A DNA stretch of 64,000 bases from Pseudoxanthomonas suwonensis (GTDB lineage: Bacteria > Pseudomonadota > Gammaproteobacteria > Xanthomonadales > Xanthomonadaceae), in NCBI RefSeq assembly GCF_000972865.1, contig NZ_CP011144.1, positions 1,798,001-1,862,000 of the forward strand, given 5' to 3'. Every line of letters begins with the position of its first letter. Positions within the stretch are counted from its first letter, which is position 1. The translations under genes were made by a program, and so were the position numbers. Below the pieces are notes generated by a model. That model saw only the letters and a list, made by a program, of their open reading frames with translations. It was not told the origin of the DNA and ran no database searches. Below, piece by piece: positions 1 through 9,269 of the stretch.

Positions 1-76
1 CGACGCGACGTCGCGGGCACAGGCGACTCCCTCATTCTCCTGACGCCCGTGTCGCCGGCTGAACCCGGCTCCTACA
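1..76. repeat. Palindromic intergenic repeat (partial copy, truncated by window edge)
   Basis: This is the right-hand part of the roughly 97-bp repeat family seen throughout the window. It has the internal CAGGCGACTCCCTCAT segment and ends in GCTGAACCCGGCTCCTACA. The left arm lies outside the window. It sits just downstream of the amidohydrolase gene, the usual intergenic position for this family. Confidence 0.75.
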
Positions 77-103
77 CACACGCTCAGGAAGCGCGACCGC
101 GGC

Positions 104-1432
104 TCAGCCGGCGGTGCCGTGCAGGTAGTCCAGCGACACCTGCAGCAGCGCGCGCAAGCCGACGTCCAGCGCGGTCTCGTCGAGCAGGAACTCCGGCGAG
201 TGGTTGCCCGGCGCGGTGGCCGGGTCGATGCCCGGCGAGGTCGCGCCGACGAAGAAGAACATCGCCGGCACCTGCCGCGCGTAGAAGGAGAAGTCCTCCG
301 CGCCCATCTGCAGCGGCGGCTCGTACACGTTGTCCGCACCGACCACCGCCTGCAGGCTCGGCCGCATCTTCGCGGTCAGCGCCGGGTCGTTGACCGTGGC
401 CGGGTTGCCGTCGCCGTCGGGTACTTTCGCCTCGACCATGGCGCCGTGCGCGGCGGCCACGTGCTCGGACACGTTGCGCAGGTCGGCGAATATCCGCTCG
501 CGCATGGCTTCGTCGAAGGTGCGGATGGTGCCGATCAGCTCCACGTCGTCGGGAATGATGTTGTAGCGGATGCCGCCGTTGACCGCGCCGAAGGTGACTA
601 CGGCCGGCAGTCTGGCGATGTCGGTGCGGCGGCTGACGATCGTCTGCGCGGTGCCGACCAGGTCGGCCGCGGCGACGATCGGGTCGATCCCGCCCCACGG
701 CCGCGAGCCGTGCGTCTGCCGGCCGACCACCTTGATGCTGAAGCTGTCGGACGCGGCCATCAGCGGGCCGCCGCGCACCGCGATCTGCCCGGCCGGCACC
801 GAGGAGAACACGTGCAGGCCGAACACGGCCTCGGGCTTGAAGTCCGCGAACAGGCCCTGCGCCAGCATCAGCGAGGCGCCGCCCTCCTCGCCCTCCGGCG
901 CGCCTTCCTCCGCGGGCTGGAACACGAACATGACCTCGCCCGGCAACTCGTCGCGCATCGCCACCAGCGCCTTGGCCACGCCGAGCAGGATGCCGGTGTG
1001 GGCGTCGTGGCCGCAGGCGTGCATCACCCCGACGGTCTGGCCGCGGTAGGTCGCCGTCGCCTTCGACGCGTACGGCAGCCCGGTGCGTTCGGTCACCGGC
1101 AGCGCGTCCATGTCCGCGCGCAGGGCGATCCGCGGTCCCGGCTTTCCGCCCTTGAGGATCGCGACCACGCCGTGGTGGGCGATGCCGGTCTTCGGCTCCA
1201 GGCCCATGCGCCGCAGTTCCTCCGCCACCACCCTGGCGGTGCGCGCCTCGCGGTTGGACAACTCCGGGTGCTGGTGGAAGTCGCGGCGCCAGTCGACCAC
1301 CTGCTGCTGCAGCTGCGCGGCTGCCGCGGCCACTTCGGGGCGCTGCGCAGCATCGGCTTGCGCCGGCGGGACAAGGGCGAACGAAAGGGCGCAGGCAAGC
1401 AGGGAAGCACTCGAGCGGGCAGCCAGGGACAT
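104..1432 (-). CDS. Secreted M20-family amidohydrolase (hippurate hydrolase-like)
   Basis: A 442-residue protein with a Sec signal peptide (about residues 1-27, Ala-rich h-region, PAQADA cleavage area). It carries the hallmarks of the M20 amidohydrolase/aminoacylase family: FHQHPELS (52-59), ALRADMDALP (103-112), a metal-binding MHACGHDAH (137-145) and PAEEG (173-177) with paired glutamates. Family members hydrolyse N-acyl amino acids or amide side chains with a dinuclear metal centre. The signal peptide places this one in the periplasm or outside, so peptide or N-acyl amino acid scavenging is likely; the substrate cannot be read from sequence. Length is slightly above the usual 380-430 residues because of the leader. 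It is transcribed away from the permease at 1629, so the 200-bp gap holds divergent promoters. Confidence 0.9.
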   Translation of the reverse strand: MSLAARSSASLLACALSFALVPPAQADAAQRPEVAAAAAQLQQQVVDWRRDFHQHPELSNREARTARVVAEELRRMGLEPKTGIAHHGVVAILKGGKPGPRIALRADMDALPVTERTGLPYASKATATYRGQTVGVMHACGHDAHTGILLGVAKALVAMRDELPGEVMFVFQPAEEGAPEGEEGGASLMLAQGLFADFKPEAVFGLHVFSSVPAGQIAVRGGPLMAASDSFSIKVVGRQTHGSRPWGGIDPIVAAADLVGTAQTIVSRRTDIARLPAVVTFGAVNGGIRYNIIPDDVELIGTIRTFDEAMRERIFADLRNVSEHVAAAHGAMVEAKVPDGDGNPATVNDPALTAKMRPSLQAVVGADNVYEPPLQMGAEDFSFYARQVPAMFFFVGATSPGIDPATAPGNHSPEFLLDETALDVGLRALLQVSLDYLHGTAG

Positions 1433-1521
1433 CGCGCGACTCCGGTGGATGATCCGTCGATGCTACCGGTTACGCATGCACATGGCGGCATCGGACTCCA
1501 GGAAGGGCCGGAACGGTCTTC

Positions 1522-1550
1522 GTCATTCCCGTGCAGGCGGGGACGACGAC
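1522..1550. repeat. Short REP-like palindrome fragment
   Basis: The segment CGTCATTCCCGTGCAGGCGG followed by GGACGACG resembles one arm of the REP element found complete in the nrd operon (10229-10344 and 11523-11609). It lies in the divergent gap between the M20 hydrolase and the TSUP permease. It is a half-element, so transcriptional function is doubtful. Confidence 0.5.
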
Positions 1551-1628
1551 AGTTGTTCAGGCCTTTCCCTAGAATGGCGACCCACGCCACGTCATCCGCG
1601 CCGGCGTCTTCCCCACGCCGGTAGCCCG

Positions 1629-2414
1629 ATGGCCGATCTCGCCCTGCAGCTCCTGCTGCTGCTTTTCCTCGCCGGCCTGCTGGCCGGCTTCATCGATTCG
1701 ATCGCCGGCGGCGGCGGCATGATCACCCTGCCGGCGATGCTGCTGGCCGGGATCCCGCCGCTGCAGGCGCTGGGGACCAACAAGCTGCAGTCGCTGTTCG
1801 GCTCGGCCTCGGCCAGCTGGTCCTACGCGCGTCACGGCCACGTGGACCTGCGCGGGCAACTGCCGATGGCGCTGGCCGCCGCGGCCGGCGCGGTGCTCGG
1901 CGCACTGCTGGCCACGGTGGTGCCGGGCGCGTGGCTGCGCGCCGTGCTGCCATTCCTGTTGATCGGCATCGCGCTGTACTTTGCGCTCAAGCCCGACATC
2001 GGCGCGGTCGACCGCCACCGGCGGATGAGCCCGCGCGCGTTCGGCCTGACCTTCGTGCCGGCGATCGGCTTCTACGACGGCGTGTTCGGCCCGGGCACCG
2101 GCTCGTTCCTGATGCTGGGCTTCGTCGGCCTGGCCGGCTTCGGCCTGCTCAAGGCCACCGCGCACACCAAGTTCCTCAACTTCGGCTCGAACCTGGGCGC
2201 GTTCGCGGTGTTCGCGGTGACCGGCTCGGTGCTGTGGAAGGTGGGCCTGCTGATGGGCGCCGGCCAGTTCCTCGGCGCGCAGCTGGGCTCGCGCTTCGCG
2301 ATGCGGCACGGCACGCGGGTGATCAAGCCGCTGCTGGTGACCGTGTCGCTGCTGCTGGCGCTGAAGCTGCTGGCCGATCCAGCGCATCCGCTGCGCGGGT
2401 GGCTGGGATTCTGA
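1629..2414 (+). CDS. TSUP-family sulfite exporter TauE/SafE-like membrane protein
   Basis: A 261-residue, almost entirely hydrophobic protein with about eight membrane segments. The glycine-rich motif IDSIAGGGGMITLPAMLL near residues 19-36 is typical of the TauE/SafE (TSUP) family. A second family block with GFYDGVFGPGTGSF follows mid-protein. Family members move small organic or sulfur-containing anions across the inner membrane; this substrate is unknown. The frame is open upstream to 1083, but ATG 1629 is chosen because the hydrophobic family N-terminus starts exactly there. A palindromic repeat follows directly. Confidence 0.9.
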   Translation: MADLALQLLLLLFLAGLLAGFIDSIAGGGGMITLPAMLLAGIPPLQALGTNKLQSLFGSASASWSYARHGHVDLRGQLPMALAAAAGAVLGALLATVVPGAWLRAVLPFLLIGIALYFALKPDIGAVDRHRRMSPRAFGLTFVPAIGFYDGVFGPGTGSFLMLGFVGLAGFGLLKATAHTKFLNFGSNLGAFAVFAVTGSVLWKVGLLMGAGQFLGAQLGSRFAMRHGTRVIKPLLVTVSLLLALKLLADPAHPLRGWLGF

Positions 2415-2432
2415 GCCCGCCACGCAGTTCCT

Positions 2433-2529
2433 TGTAGGAGCCGGGTTCAGCCGGCGACACGGGCGTCGGGAAAACGAGGGCGTCGCCTGTGCCGACGTGG
2501 TGTGTCGCCGGCTGAACCCGGCTCCTACA
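2433..2529. repeat. Palindromic intergenic repeat (complete copy)
   Basis: Begins TGTAGGAGCCGGGTTCAGCC and ends GGCTGAACCCGGCTCCTACA, a perfect terminal inverted repeat of about 20 bp. The centre contains GAGGGCGTCGCCTGTGCCGA. It separates the convergent permease and purU genes and could fold as a long stem when transcribed from either side. Confidence 0.9.
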
Positions 2530-2556
2530 AAAAGCGCGATGCCGCTGCGACGTCGC

Positions 2557-3408
2557 TCAGCGGAATACGACGGTCTTGTGGCCGTTGAGCAGGATCCGGT
2601 GCTCGACGTGGCGGCGCACCGCCCGCGCCAGCACCTGCGATTCGATGTCGCTGCCGGTGCGGACCAGGTCGCGCGGAGTCATGGCGTGGTCCACGCGGGC
2701 CACGTCCTGCTCGATGATCGGGCCCTCGTCCAGGTCGGGCGTCACGTAGTGCGCGGTGGCGCCGATGATCTTGACCCCGCGCGCGTGCGCCTGGTGGTAC
2801 GGCTGGGCGCCCTTGAAGCTGGGCAGGAAGCTGTGGTGGATGTTGATCGCGCGCCCGGCCAGCGCCTCGCACAGCCGCGGCGAGAGGATCTGCATGTAGC
2901 GCGCCAGCACCACCAGGTCGATGCGCTCGCGCTCGACCAGGCCGAGGATCGCCTGCTCCTGCTCCGCGCGGTTGGCCGCGTCCACCGGCAGGTGGTGGAA
3001 CGGCACCCCGTAGGACGCCGACAGCGCCGCGAAGTCGGCGTGGTTGGAGGCGACCGCGGCGATGTCCACCCGCAGCTGGCCGCTGTGCGCGCGAAACAGC
3101 AGGTCGTTGAGGCAGTGGCCCTGCCGGCTGACCAGCACCAGCAGGCGCGCGCGCCGGCGCGCGTCGTGGATCTGCCAGTCCATGTCGAACTCGTCGGCCA
3201 GGTGGCCGAAGCGTTCGTGCACGACGGGCAGCACGCCGGGCTCGGGCACCTCGAAATGCACGCGCAGGAAGAAGCGGCCGCTCTCCTCGTCGCCGTACTG
3301 CTGGGCGTCGAGGATGTTGCAGCCCTGGCCGAACAGCAGGCCGCTGACGCGGTAGACGATCCCGGTGCGGTCGGGGCAGGAGAGGGCGAGGACGTGGTCG
3401 TGGCGCAT
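2557..3408 (-). CDS. purU: Formyltetrahydrofolate deformylase
   Basis: A 283-residue protein, the normal PurU length (about 280). The N-terminal ACT domain (about residues 3-80) starts with HVLALSCPDRTGIVYRVSG. The C-terminal formyltransferase fold (about 90-283) carries INIHHSFLPSFKGAQPY and DLDEGPIIEQDV, which hold the catalytic His/Asp region. PurU hydrolyses 10-formyl-THF to formate and THF, balancing one-carbon pools and supplying formate for PurT. The reading frame is open far upstream (to 3915) but that part has no homology-like features and lies over the sirtuin gene, so ATG 3408 is used. The sirtuin gene is 53 bp upstream on the same strand. Confidence 0.93.
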   Translation of the reverse strand: MRHDHVLALSCPDRTGIVYRVSGLLFGQGCNILDAQQYGDEESGRFFLRVHFEVPEPGVLPVVHERFGHLADEFDMDWQIHDARRRARLLVLVSRQGHCLNDLLFRAHSGQLRVDIAAVASNHADFAALSASYGVPFHHLPVDAANRAEQEQAILGLVERERIDLVVLARYMQILSPRLCEALAGRAINIHHSFLPSFKGAQPYHQAHARGVKIIGATAHYVTPDLDEGPIIEQDVARVDHAMTPRDLVRTGSDIESQVLARAVRRHVEHRILLNGHKTVVFR

Positions 3409-3461
3409 AGGGGCGCCATGGTAGGCGAGCACAGGCGGCGGCGCGCGGCCGGTTGCAGCTG

Positions 3462-4334
3462 TTACCGAAGCCGGCCCACCGTGGCGCCGCCGGCCAGCTG
3501 CGCCAGTGCCTGCGCGCAATCGGCACGGACCTTCAGCGCGAGCAGATCGTCGGCGCGGGTGCGGCCGAGGTTGACCGCCGCCAGCGGAATCCCCGCCTCC
3601 GCCGCCATCCGCGCGAAGCGGAATCCCGAATACACCATCAACGAAGAACCGACCACCAGCATCGCGTCGCTGCGGCGCAGGTGGGTGGCGGCGGCCTCGA
3701 CCCGCGCGCGCGGCACGCTCTCGCCGTAGAACACCACGTCCGGCTTGAGCATGCCGCCGCAGCGGGCGCAGCCGGGCACCCGGAACGCGGCGAAGTCCAC
3801 GCCGTCCAGGTCGGCGTCGCCGTCGGGTGCTGCCGCGGCCACATGCCGCTCCCAGCCGGGATTGCGCGTCAGCAGTTCGTGCTGGAACGCGTCGCGCGGC
3901 ATGGCCGCCGCGCAATCCAGGCAGACCACCCGGTCCAGCCGGCCGTGCAGGTCGATCACCGCGCGGCTGCCGGCACGCTGGTGCAGGCCGTCGACGTTCT
4001 GGGTCACCAGTGCCTCGAGGCGGCCGTCCGCTTCCAGTGCCGCCAGCGCGCGGTGCGCCGGGTTCGGTTGCGCGGCGGCGAAGCGCGGCCAGCCGGCCAG
4101 GCTGCGCGCCCAGTAGCGGCGGCGGGTGCCCGCCTCGCCGGTGAACGCCTGGAAGGTCACCGGCTGCGCGCGCTTCCAGCCACCGTCGGCGTCGCGGTAG
4201 TCGGGGATGCCGGACGAGGTGCTGCAGCCGGCGCCGGTCAGCACGAACAGGCGAGGGTGGCGGTCGATGAAGTCGCGCAGCACCGCGGCCGGCTCATGCA
4301 CGGCAGCGTCGGCGGTTTGGACAAGGGCATCCAT
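3462..4334 (-). CDS. Class II (SIRT4-like) Sir2 family NAD-dependent protein deacylase
   Basis: A 290-residue Sir2 protein. The NAD-binding loop reads LTGAGCSTSSGIPDYRD (about residues 35-50), followed by the active-site motif VTQNVDGLHQRAGS and the catalytic His in DLHGRLDRVVC. A structural zinc site is formed by CLDC and, after a long insert, CARCGG. GSSLMVYSGFRF is the second NAD-binding block. The GIPDYRD form and insert length match class II sirtuins (SIRT4-type) rather than CobB. ATG 4334 is preferred; ATG 4346 and 4370 are in-frame alternatives. It may be co-transcribed with purU downstream. A second sirtuin of a different class lies at 16276. Confidence 0.88.
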   Translation of the reverse strand: MDALVQTADAAVHEPAAVLRDFIDRHPRLFVLTGAGCSTSSGIPDYRDADGGWKRAQPVTFQAFTGEAGTRRRYWARSLAGWPRFAAAQPNPAHRALAALEADGRLEALVTQNVDGLHQRAGSRAVIDLHGRLDRVVCLDCAAAMPRDAFQHELLTRNPGWERHVAAAAPDGDADLDGVDFAAFRVPGCARCGGMLKPDVVFYGESVPRARVEAAATHLRRSDAMLVVGSSLMVYSGFRFARMAAEAGIPLAAVNLGRTRADDLLALKVRADCAQALAQLAGGATVGRLR

Positions 4335-4419
4335 GCAGCCCTGCATGGGGCCGCCCGCGGCATGGCGCAAGCCGGTGCGGTTGACGCCCCGCGGCCGGCC
4401 GGCTAACGTGGCCCCGCCG

Positions 4420-4635
4420 GCGGTTCCATCGCTTCATCCCAATGGAGCGATGGATTAAAAGGGAAGTCCGGTGCGCCCGTGCGCGAGCACGGGCAATTCC
4501 GGCGCTGCCCCGCAGCGGTAATTGGAAACGACCTCCGCCATCGCACTGGCCCTCGCGGCCGGGAAGCGGCGGACAGTAGGCCCCGGCGCCCCGTGCGCCG
4601 CCCGTCCATGAGCCCGAAGACCTGCCCCGGCCGGA
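4420..4635 (+). promoter_or_regulatory. Cobalamin (AdoCbl) riboswitch upstream of metE
   Basis: The conserved core is readable: AAAAGGGAAGTCCGGTGC (from 4457), AATTCCGGCGCTGCCCCGCA (4495-4514), GCGGTAATTGG, and the B12 box region CCGAAGACCTGCC (4613-4625). Order and spacing fit the cobalamin riboswitch consensus. It lies about 215 nt before the metE ATG. No T-tract follows, so control is probably translational or Rho-dependent. With B12 present it should shut off the B12-independent methionine synthase. Confidence 0.93.
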
Positions 4636-4680
4636 AGGCGTGCCCGCCTTCCGCCTGACCTGGAGCCTCCGCGGGGAGGC
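4633..4680 (+). promoter_or_regulatory. Putative expression platform hairpins of the metE riboswitch
   Basis: Immediately after the B12 box are two perfect hairpins: GGAAGGCG-TGCC-CGCCTTCC (4633-4652) and GCCTCC-GCGG-GGAGGC (4665-4680). Neither has a downstream U-run. They may be alternative partners for the aptamer, but this is inference. Confidence 0.45.
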
Positions 4681-4849
4681 GGCCGGAACCTGCGCGCGGC
4701 GGCCCGCCGTGCGCGCGTTTCCGCGCCCGTCCCCGTGGCCGCTCCGGTTCGCCCGCGGGGGCGAAGGTCGCTCCGGCACCGCACGCGGCCCAGGCCGCGG
4801 ACGGCGCCCGCCCTTCGTTCCTCATCGACCATGCATGAGGAATCGCACC

Positions 4850-7141
4850 ATGACGCTCACCACCAACCTCGGCTTCCCCCGCATCGGGGCCCGCCGCGAA
4901 CTCAAGCAGGCCCTCGAGGCCCACTGGGGCGGCGATACCGCCGCCACGCAACTGCTGGACACCGCCCGCGAACTGCGTGCCCGCCACTGGCGGCTGCAAC
5001 GCGAGGCCGGCATCGACCTGCCGCCGTCCAACGACTTCTCGCTGTACGACCAGGTGCTGGACACCGCGTTCCTGTTCGACGCGATCCCGCAGCGCTACCG
5101 GGCCGTGGTCGATGCGGCGCCGCTGGCGGGCTACTTCGCCATGGCCCGCGGCCTGCAGCGCGACGGCATCGACCTGCGTGCGCTGGAAATGACCAAGTGG
5201 TTCGACACCAACTACCACTACCTGGTGCCGGAACTCGAAGCCGGCCAGCAGTTCGCCCTGCGCGGCGACAAGCCGGTCGCGCAATACCTGGAAGCGAAGG
5301 CGCTGGGCATCGAGACCCGGCCGGTGCTGATCGGTCCGGTCACCTTGCTGTGGCTGTCCAAGACGGTGGACGGCAGCGACCGCTTCGCCCTGCTCGAACG
5401 CCTGCTGCCGGTGTATGCGCTGCTGCTGGAGAAGCTGCACGCCGCCGGCGCGCAGTGGGTGCAGGTCGACGAGCCGGCGCTGGTGCTGGACCTGCCCCCG
5501 GCGCTGCGCGAGGCCTACCGCACCGCCTACGCGGCCCTCGCCGCCGGGCCGCGGGCGAAGCTGCTGCTGACGCCCTACTTCGGCGGGCTCGGCGACAACC
5601 TCGAGTTGGCCGCGTCGCTGCCGGTGGACGGCCTGCACCTGGACCTGGTGCGCGCGCCGGAGGAACTGGAGGCGGTGCTGGAGCGGCTGCCGGCGGATCG
5701 CGTGCTGTCGCTGGGCCTGGTCGACGGCCGCAACGTCTGGCGCACGCGCCTGGACAACGCCCTGCTGCTGGCCCGCTACGCGCGCAACCGGGTCGGCGGC
5801 GACCGGCTGTGGCTGGCGCCGTCGTGCTCGCTGCTGCACGTGCCGGTGGACCTGGACGGTGAGAAGGCGCTGGATGCGGACCTGAAGTCCTGGCTGTCGT
5901 TCGCCAGGCAGAAGCTCGGCGAGATCAGGCTGCTGGCCGATGCGCTGGAAGGCCGTGACGGCGCCGAGACCGCGCTGGAGGAGGCGCGCCAGCGGATCGA
6001 ATCGCGCAAGACGTCGCCGCGCGTGCACCGCCCGGAAGTCGCCGCGCGCCTGGCCGGCCTGGCCGCCGACGCCGGCCGCCGCCAATCGCCATATCCGGCG
6101 CGCCGCCAGGCGCAGGCTGCGGCCCTGGGCCTGCCGTTGTACCCGACCACCACCATCGGCTCGTTCCCGCAGACCCACGAGGTGCGCGAGGCGCGCGCGA
6201 AGTTCAAGTCCGGCAAGCTGGCCGAGGCCGACTATGAGGCCTTCCTGGAAGCCGAGACCGAAAAATGCGTGCGCTTCCAGGAACAGGTCGGAATCGACGT
6301 GCTGGTCCACGGCGAGTTCGAGCGCAACGACATGGTCGAGTACTTCGGCGAGCAGCTCGAGGGCTTCGCCTTCACCAAGCTCGGCTGGGTGCAGAGCTAC
6401 GGCAGCCGCTGCGTGAAGCCGCCGATCATCTTCGGCGACGTGGTCCGGCCGGCGCCGATGACGGTGCGCTGGTCGAAGTACGCGCAGTCGCTCACGGACC
6501 GGCCGATGAAGGGCATGCTCACCGGCCCGGTGACCGTGCTGCAGTGGTCGTTCGTGCGCGACGACCAGCCGCGCGCCGACACTTGCCGGCAGATCGCCCT
6601 GGCCCTGCGCGACGAGGTCACCGATCTGGAGGCGGCCGGCATCAAGGTCATCCAGATCGACGAGCCGGCGCTGCGCGAAGGCCTGCCGCTGCGCCGCGCG
6701 CAATGGGACGCGTACCTGGCCTGGGCGGTGCACGGCTTCCGCCTGACTGCTTCCGGCGTGGCCGACGCCACCCAGGTCCATACCCACATGTGCTACTCCG
6801 AGTTCAACGACATCATCGAGGCGGTGGCGGCGATGGACGCGGACGTGATCTCGATCGAGACCTCGCGCTCGCGCATGGAACTGCTGGACGCGTTCGTCAG
6901 GTTCCGCTACCCCAACGAGATCGGGCCGGGCGTGTACGACATCCACTCCCCGCGCATCCCCACCGTGGCCGAGATGGTCGGGCTGCTGGAGAAGGCGCGC
7001 GCGGTGCTGGCGCCCGAGCAGATCTGGGTCAACCCGGACTGCGGGCTGAAGACCCGCGGCTGGGCGGAGGTACGCACCGCGCTGGAGCGGATGGTCGAGG
7101 CTGCGCGGATCCTGCGCAGCGGGCAGGCGCGCGCGGCCTGA
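4850..7141 (+). CDS. metE: Cobalamin-independent methionine synthase
   Basis: A 763-residue protein close to E. coli MetE (753). The N-terminal motif [18 protein letters not shown] is diagnostic. The C-terminal zinc/homocysteine site is visible as [11 protein letters not shown] and [11 protein letters not shown], with [11 protein letters not shown] beginning the catalytic half. The enzyme transfers methyl from 5-methyl-THF-triglutamate to homocysteine in the cytosol without B12. ATG 4850 is chosen; an in-frame ATG 4835 would add five residues. A cobalamin riboswitch precedes it, giving the classic arrangement where B12 represses MetE in favour of MetH. Confidence 0.97.
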   Translation: MTLTTNLGFPRIGARRELKQALEAHWGGDTAATQLLDTARELRARHWRLQREAGIDLPPSNDFSLYDQVLDTAFLFDAIPQRYRAVVDAAPLAGYFAMARGLQRDGIDLRALEMTKWFDTNYHYLVPELEAGQQFALRGDKPVAQYLEAKALGIETRPVLIGPVTLLWLSKTVDGSDRFALLERLLPVYALLLEKLHAAGAQWVQVDEPALVLDLPPALREAYRTAYAALAAGPRAKLLLTPYFGGLGDNLELAASLPVDGLHLDLVRAPEELEAVLERLPADRVLSLGLVDGRNVWRTRLDNALLLARYARNRVGGDRLWLAPSCSLLHVPVDLDGEKALDADLKSWLSFARQKLGEIRLLADALEGRDGAETALEEARQRIESRKTSPRVHRPEVAARLAGLAADAGRRQSPYPARRQAQAAALGLPLYPTTTIGSFPQTHEVREARAKFKSGKLAEADYEAFLEAETEKCVRFQEQVGIDVLVHGEFERNDMVEYFGEQLEGFAFTKLGWVQSYGSRCVKPPIIFGDVVRPAPMTVRWSKYAQSLTDRPMKGMLTGPVTVLQWSFVRDDQPRADTCRQIALALRDEVTDLEAAGIKVIQIDEPALREGLPLRRAQWDAYLAWAVHGFRLTASGVADATQVHTHMCYSEFNDIIEAVAAMDADVISIETSRSRMELLDAFVRFRYPNEIGPGVYDIHSPRIPTVAEMVGLLEKARAVLAPEQIWVNPDCGLKTRGWAEVRTALERMVEAARILRSGQARAA

Positions 7142-7290
7142 GCACGCGGCCCGGGCACACGGCATGCGCCGGCGACCGCCGGTGCATGCCGGTTCCGGCG
7201 GCGATGGCGCTGCCCGCCGCCGGGGCTGCCCGGCGCGGCGCGGCGCGCTACCATGCCGGTCCCCCCTGCACACCACAGGAACCGCCCAAC

Positions 7291-8184
7291 GTGTCCATCA
7301 ACCAGGAACAGAAGGACCGCATCGCCTCCGGCCAGGGCTTCGTCGCCGCCCTCGACCAGAGCGGCGGCAGCACGCCCAAGGCGCTCAAGCTTTACGGCAT
7401 CGACGAATCGGCCTATTCCGGCGACGCGGAGATGTTCGCGCTGGTCCACCAGATGCGGACCCGCATCGTCACCAGCCCGGCCTTCAGCGGCGAGCGCGTG
7501 CTCGGCGCGATCCTGTTCGAGCGCACGCTCGACGACAGCTTCGCCGGCCAGGAAGCGGCCCATTACCTGTGGCAGACCAAGCGGGTCGTGCCGTTCCTGA
7601 AGATCGACAAGGGCCTGGAGGACGAGGCCGAAGGCGTGCAGCGGCTCAAGCCGATCCCGGGCCTGGCCGAGCTGCTGGCGCGGGCCAAGGCCAAGGGCGT
7701 GTTCGGCACCAAGGAACGCTCGGTGATCAAGGCCAACAACCCCGCCGGCATCGCCTCCGTGCTCGACCAGCAGTTCGAGTTGGGGCAGCAGGTGCTCGAC
7801 GCCGGCCTGGTGCCGATCATCGAACCGGAGGTCGACATCAAGGCCGCCGACAAGGAGGCCATCGAGGTCGAGTTGAAAAAGGGCCTGCTGGCGCGGCTGG
7901 ACAAGATCGACCCGGCCACGCCTGTGATCCTCAAGCTGACCCTGCCGAGCGTGGACGGCTACTTCCAGGAACTGGTCGACCATCCGAGCGTGCTCAAGGT
8001 AGTGGCGCTGTCGGGCGGCTACAGCCGCGACGACGCCAACGCCAGGCTGGCGCGCAACCCCGGCGTCATCGCCAGCTTCAGCCGCGCGCTGACCGAGAGC
8101 CTGAGCGCGCAGCAGAGCGACGAGGAGTTCGACCGCGAACTGGATGCGACGATCGAGTCGATCTACCGCGCCTCGATCGCCTGA
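7291..8184 (+). CDS. Class I fructose-bisphosphate aldolase
   Basis: A 297-residue protein with GTG start 7291 preceded by CACAGGA. Its beginning, NQEQKDRIASGQGFVAALDQ, then GSTPKAL and VVPFLKIDKGLEDE, match the bacterial class I (Schiff-base) aldolase family (COG3588). It cleaves fructose-1,6-bisphosphate to dihydroxyacetone phosphate and glyceraldehyde-3-phosphate, or runs in reverse in gluconeogenesis. It needs no metal. The gene stands alone; the upstream frame extends through metE but carries no aldolase-like sequence. Confidence 0.92.
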   Translation: MSINQEQKDRIASGQGFVAALDQSGGSTPKALKLYGIDESAYSGDAEMFALVHQMRTRIVTSPAFSGERVLGAILFERTLDDSFAGQEAAHYLWQTKRVVPFLKIDKGLEDEAEGVQRLKPIPGLAELLARAKAKGVFGTKERSVIKANNPAGIASVLDQQFELGQQVLDAGLVPIIEPEVDIKAADKEAIEVELKKGLLARLDKIDPATPVILKLTLPSVDGYFQELVDHPSVLKVVALSGGYSRDDANARLARNPGVIASFSRALTESLSAQQSDEEFDRELDATIESIYRASIA

Positions 8185-8191
8185 CCGTCCC

Positions 8192-8218
8192 GGTGCCGGC
8201 GTCGTGGGCGCCGGCACC
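8192..8218 (+). terminator. Strong hairpin after aldolase gene
   Basis: A perfect 10-bp stem, GGTGCCGGCG / CGCCGGCACC with a 7-nt loop, begins 8 nt after the aldolase stop codon. It lacks a U-run, so it may be a 3'-end stabiliser or weak terminator rather than a canonical intrinsic terminator. Confidence 0.5.
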
Positions 8219-8289
8219 CGCGGTGGCGGCGCCCATCGCCCGCCGCCCGCATCCGCCGCCGGGCCGGTACGCGCCCGCCATGCTTCCCG

Positions 8290-8496
8290 ATGATGCTTCC
8301 CGAACACGAACTCCCGCGCCCGGACGACGACGATCCGCCGCCGCTGCCGCCGGACAAGCCGCTGCCGGCCGAGTGCTGCGAGAGCGGCTGCCCGATCTGC
8401 GTGTACGACCTCTACGCCGAAGCGCTGGAGGAATACCGGCACGCGCTGGCCGAGTGGAAGCGGCGGCACCCGGACGCAGGTCCGCCGTCGTTGTAG
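8290..8496 (+). CDS. Small oxidoreductase-like domain protein (CCxxGCxxCVxDxY)
   Basis: A 68-residue acidic, proline-rich protein. The motif PAECCESGCPICVYDLYAEA, followed by LEEYRHALAEWK, is that of the short oxidoreductase-like N-terminal domain family (PF09791 type). Four cysteines in CC-x2-GC-x2-C suggest metal or Fe-S binding, but the role is unknown. ATG 8290 and ATG 8293 are both possible. Its 3' end abuts a palindromic repeat. Confidence 0.75.
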   Translation: MMLPEHELPRPDDDDPPPLPPDKPLPAECCESGCPICVYDLYAEALEEYRHALAEWKRRHPDAGPPSL

Positions 8497-8622
8497 GAGC
8501 CGGGTTCAGCCGGCGACGCGACGCCGTGGGCAGGTGCGACGGCTGCCTCGCTCCGGCCAGCGTGGAGGTTCAACGCGGGGCCATCCACCACCTCGGGTCG
8601 CCCACTGAAGTGGGCTCCTACA
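8492..8622. repeat. Palindromic intergenic repeat (diverged, long copy)
   Basis: Starts TGTAGGAGCCGGGTTCAGCC and ends TGAAGTGGGCTCCTACA. The interior (about 90 bp) is unlike other copies, so this is a diverged or chimeric element. It overlaps the last codons of the upstream small gene. Confidence 0.65.
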
Positions 8623-8648
8623 GGTGAAGCGGACGGCGGTGTATCGGC

Positions 8649-9056
8649 TCAAGCCGTCGCCGGCAGCGGCGGCGCCGACGTCGGCCGGCCCAGCGGGTCG
8701 AGCGCGATCATCACGAAGCGGCCGCGGGTGCACAGCTTGCGCTCGCCGGTCAGCAGGTTCTCGTTGATGACCTCGACCTCGACGTTCATCGAGCTGCGCC
8801 CGACCCGGGCGATCCGGGCCACCACCTCGACCAGGTCGCCCTTGTGGATCGGCTGGCTGAAGTCGACCTGCTCCGAGCGCGCGGTCACCACCGTGGTCCG
8901 CGCCCAGCGCGAGGCGACGATGAAGGCGGCCATGTCCATCCACGCCAGCGCCTGGCCGCCGAACAGTGTGCCCAGGTGGTTGGTGTGGTCGGGGAAGACC
9001 ATGTGCAGCAGCCGCGCCTCGGTGGGACGGTAGTCGGACTCGGGGGCTTCGGACAT
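8649..9056 (-). CDS. Hotdog-fold acyl-CoA thioesterase
   Basis: A 135-residue single hotdog domain. The motif PDHTNHLGTLFGGQALAWMD (about residues 22-41) is characteristic of the YciA/BFIT-type acyl-CoA thioesterases, with the active-site Asp in AWMD. SMNVEVEVINENLLTGERKLC gives the second half. It hydrolyses acyl-CoA in the cytosol, chain-length preference unknown. ATG 9056 is selected; the frame stays open to 9326 only because it reads through palindromic repeats. Confidence 0.9.
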   Translation of the reverse strand: MSEAPESDYRPTEARLLHMVFPDHTNHLGTLFGGQALAWMDMAAFIVASRWARTTVVTARSEQVDFSQPIHKGDLVEVVARIARVGRSSMNVEVEVINENLLTGERKLCTRGRFVMIALDPLGRPTSAPPLPATA

Positions 9057-9148
9057 CGTGGTGCTCTCCAGAGAGGCTCGGTCTTCCAGGCGCGTCATCG
9101 CCGCGCGCGGACGACTTGCGTACACGGTGACCGCGCGGCACGGCTTCT

Positions 9149-9246
9149 TGTAGGAGCTGGCTTCAGCCGGCGACACGATGCCGTCGGCACAGGCGACTTC
9201 CTCATGGTTCCGACGCCCTGGTCGCCGGCTGAACCCGGCTCCTACA
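9149..9246. repeat. Palindromic intergenic repeat, first of a tandem pair
   Basis: TGTAGGAGCTGGCTTCAGCC on the left and GGCTGAACCCGGCTCCTACA on the right. The inner segment carries CAGGCGACTTCCTCATGGTT. It is followed 23 bp later by a second copy in the same orientation. Confidence 0.9.
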
Positions 9247-9269
9247 CAAAGCGGCGGCGCTGTTGCTGT

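Noticed and set aside
4403..7276. 957-codon minus-strand frame over metE
   Set aside because: metE and its riboswitch are unequivocal on the plus strand; the antisense frame is Arg/His/Gln-rich and featureless.
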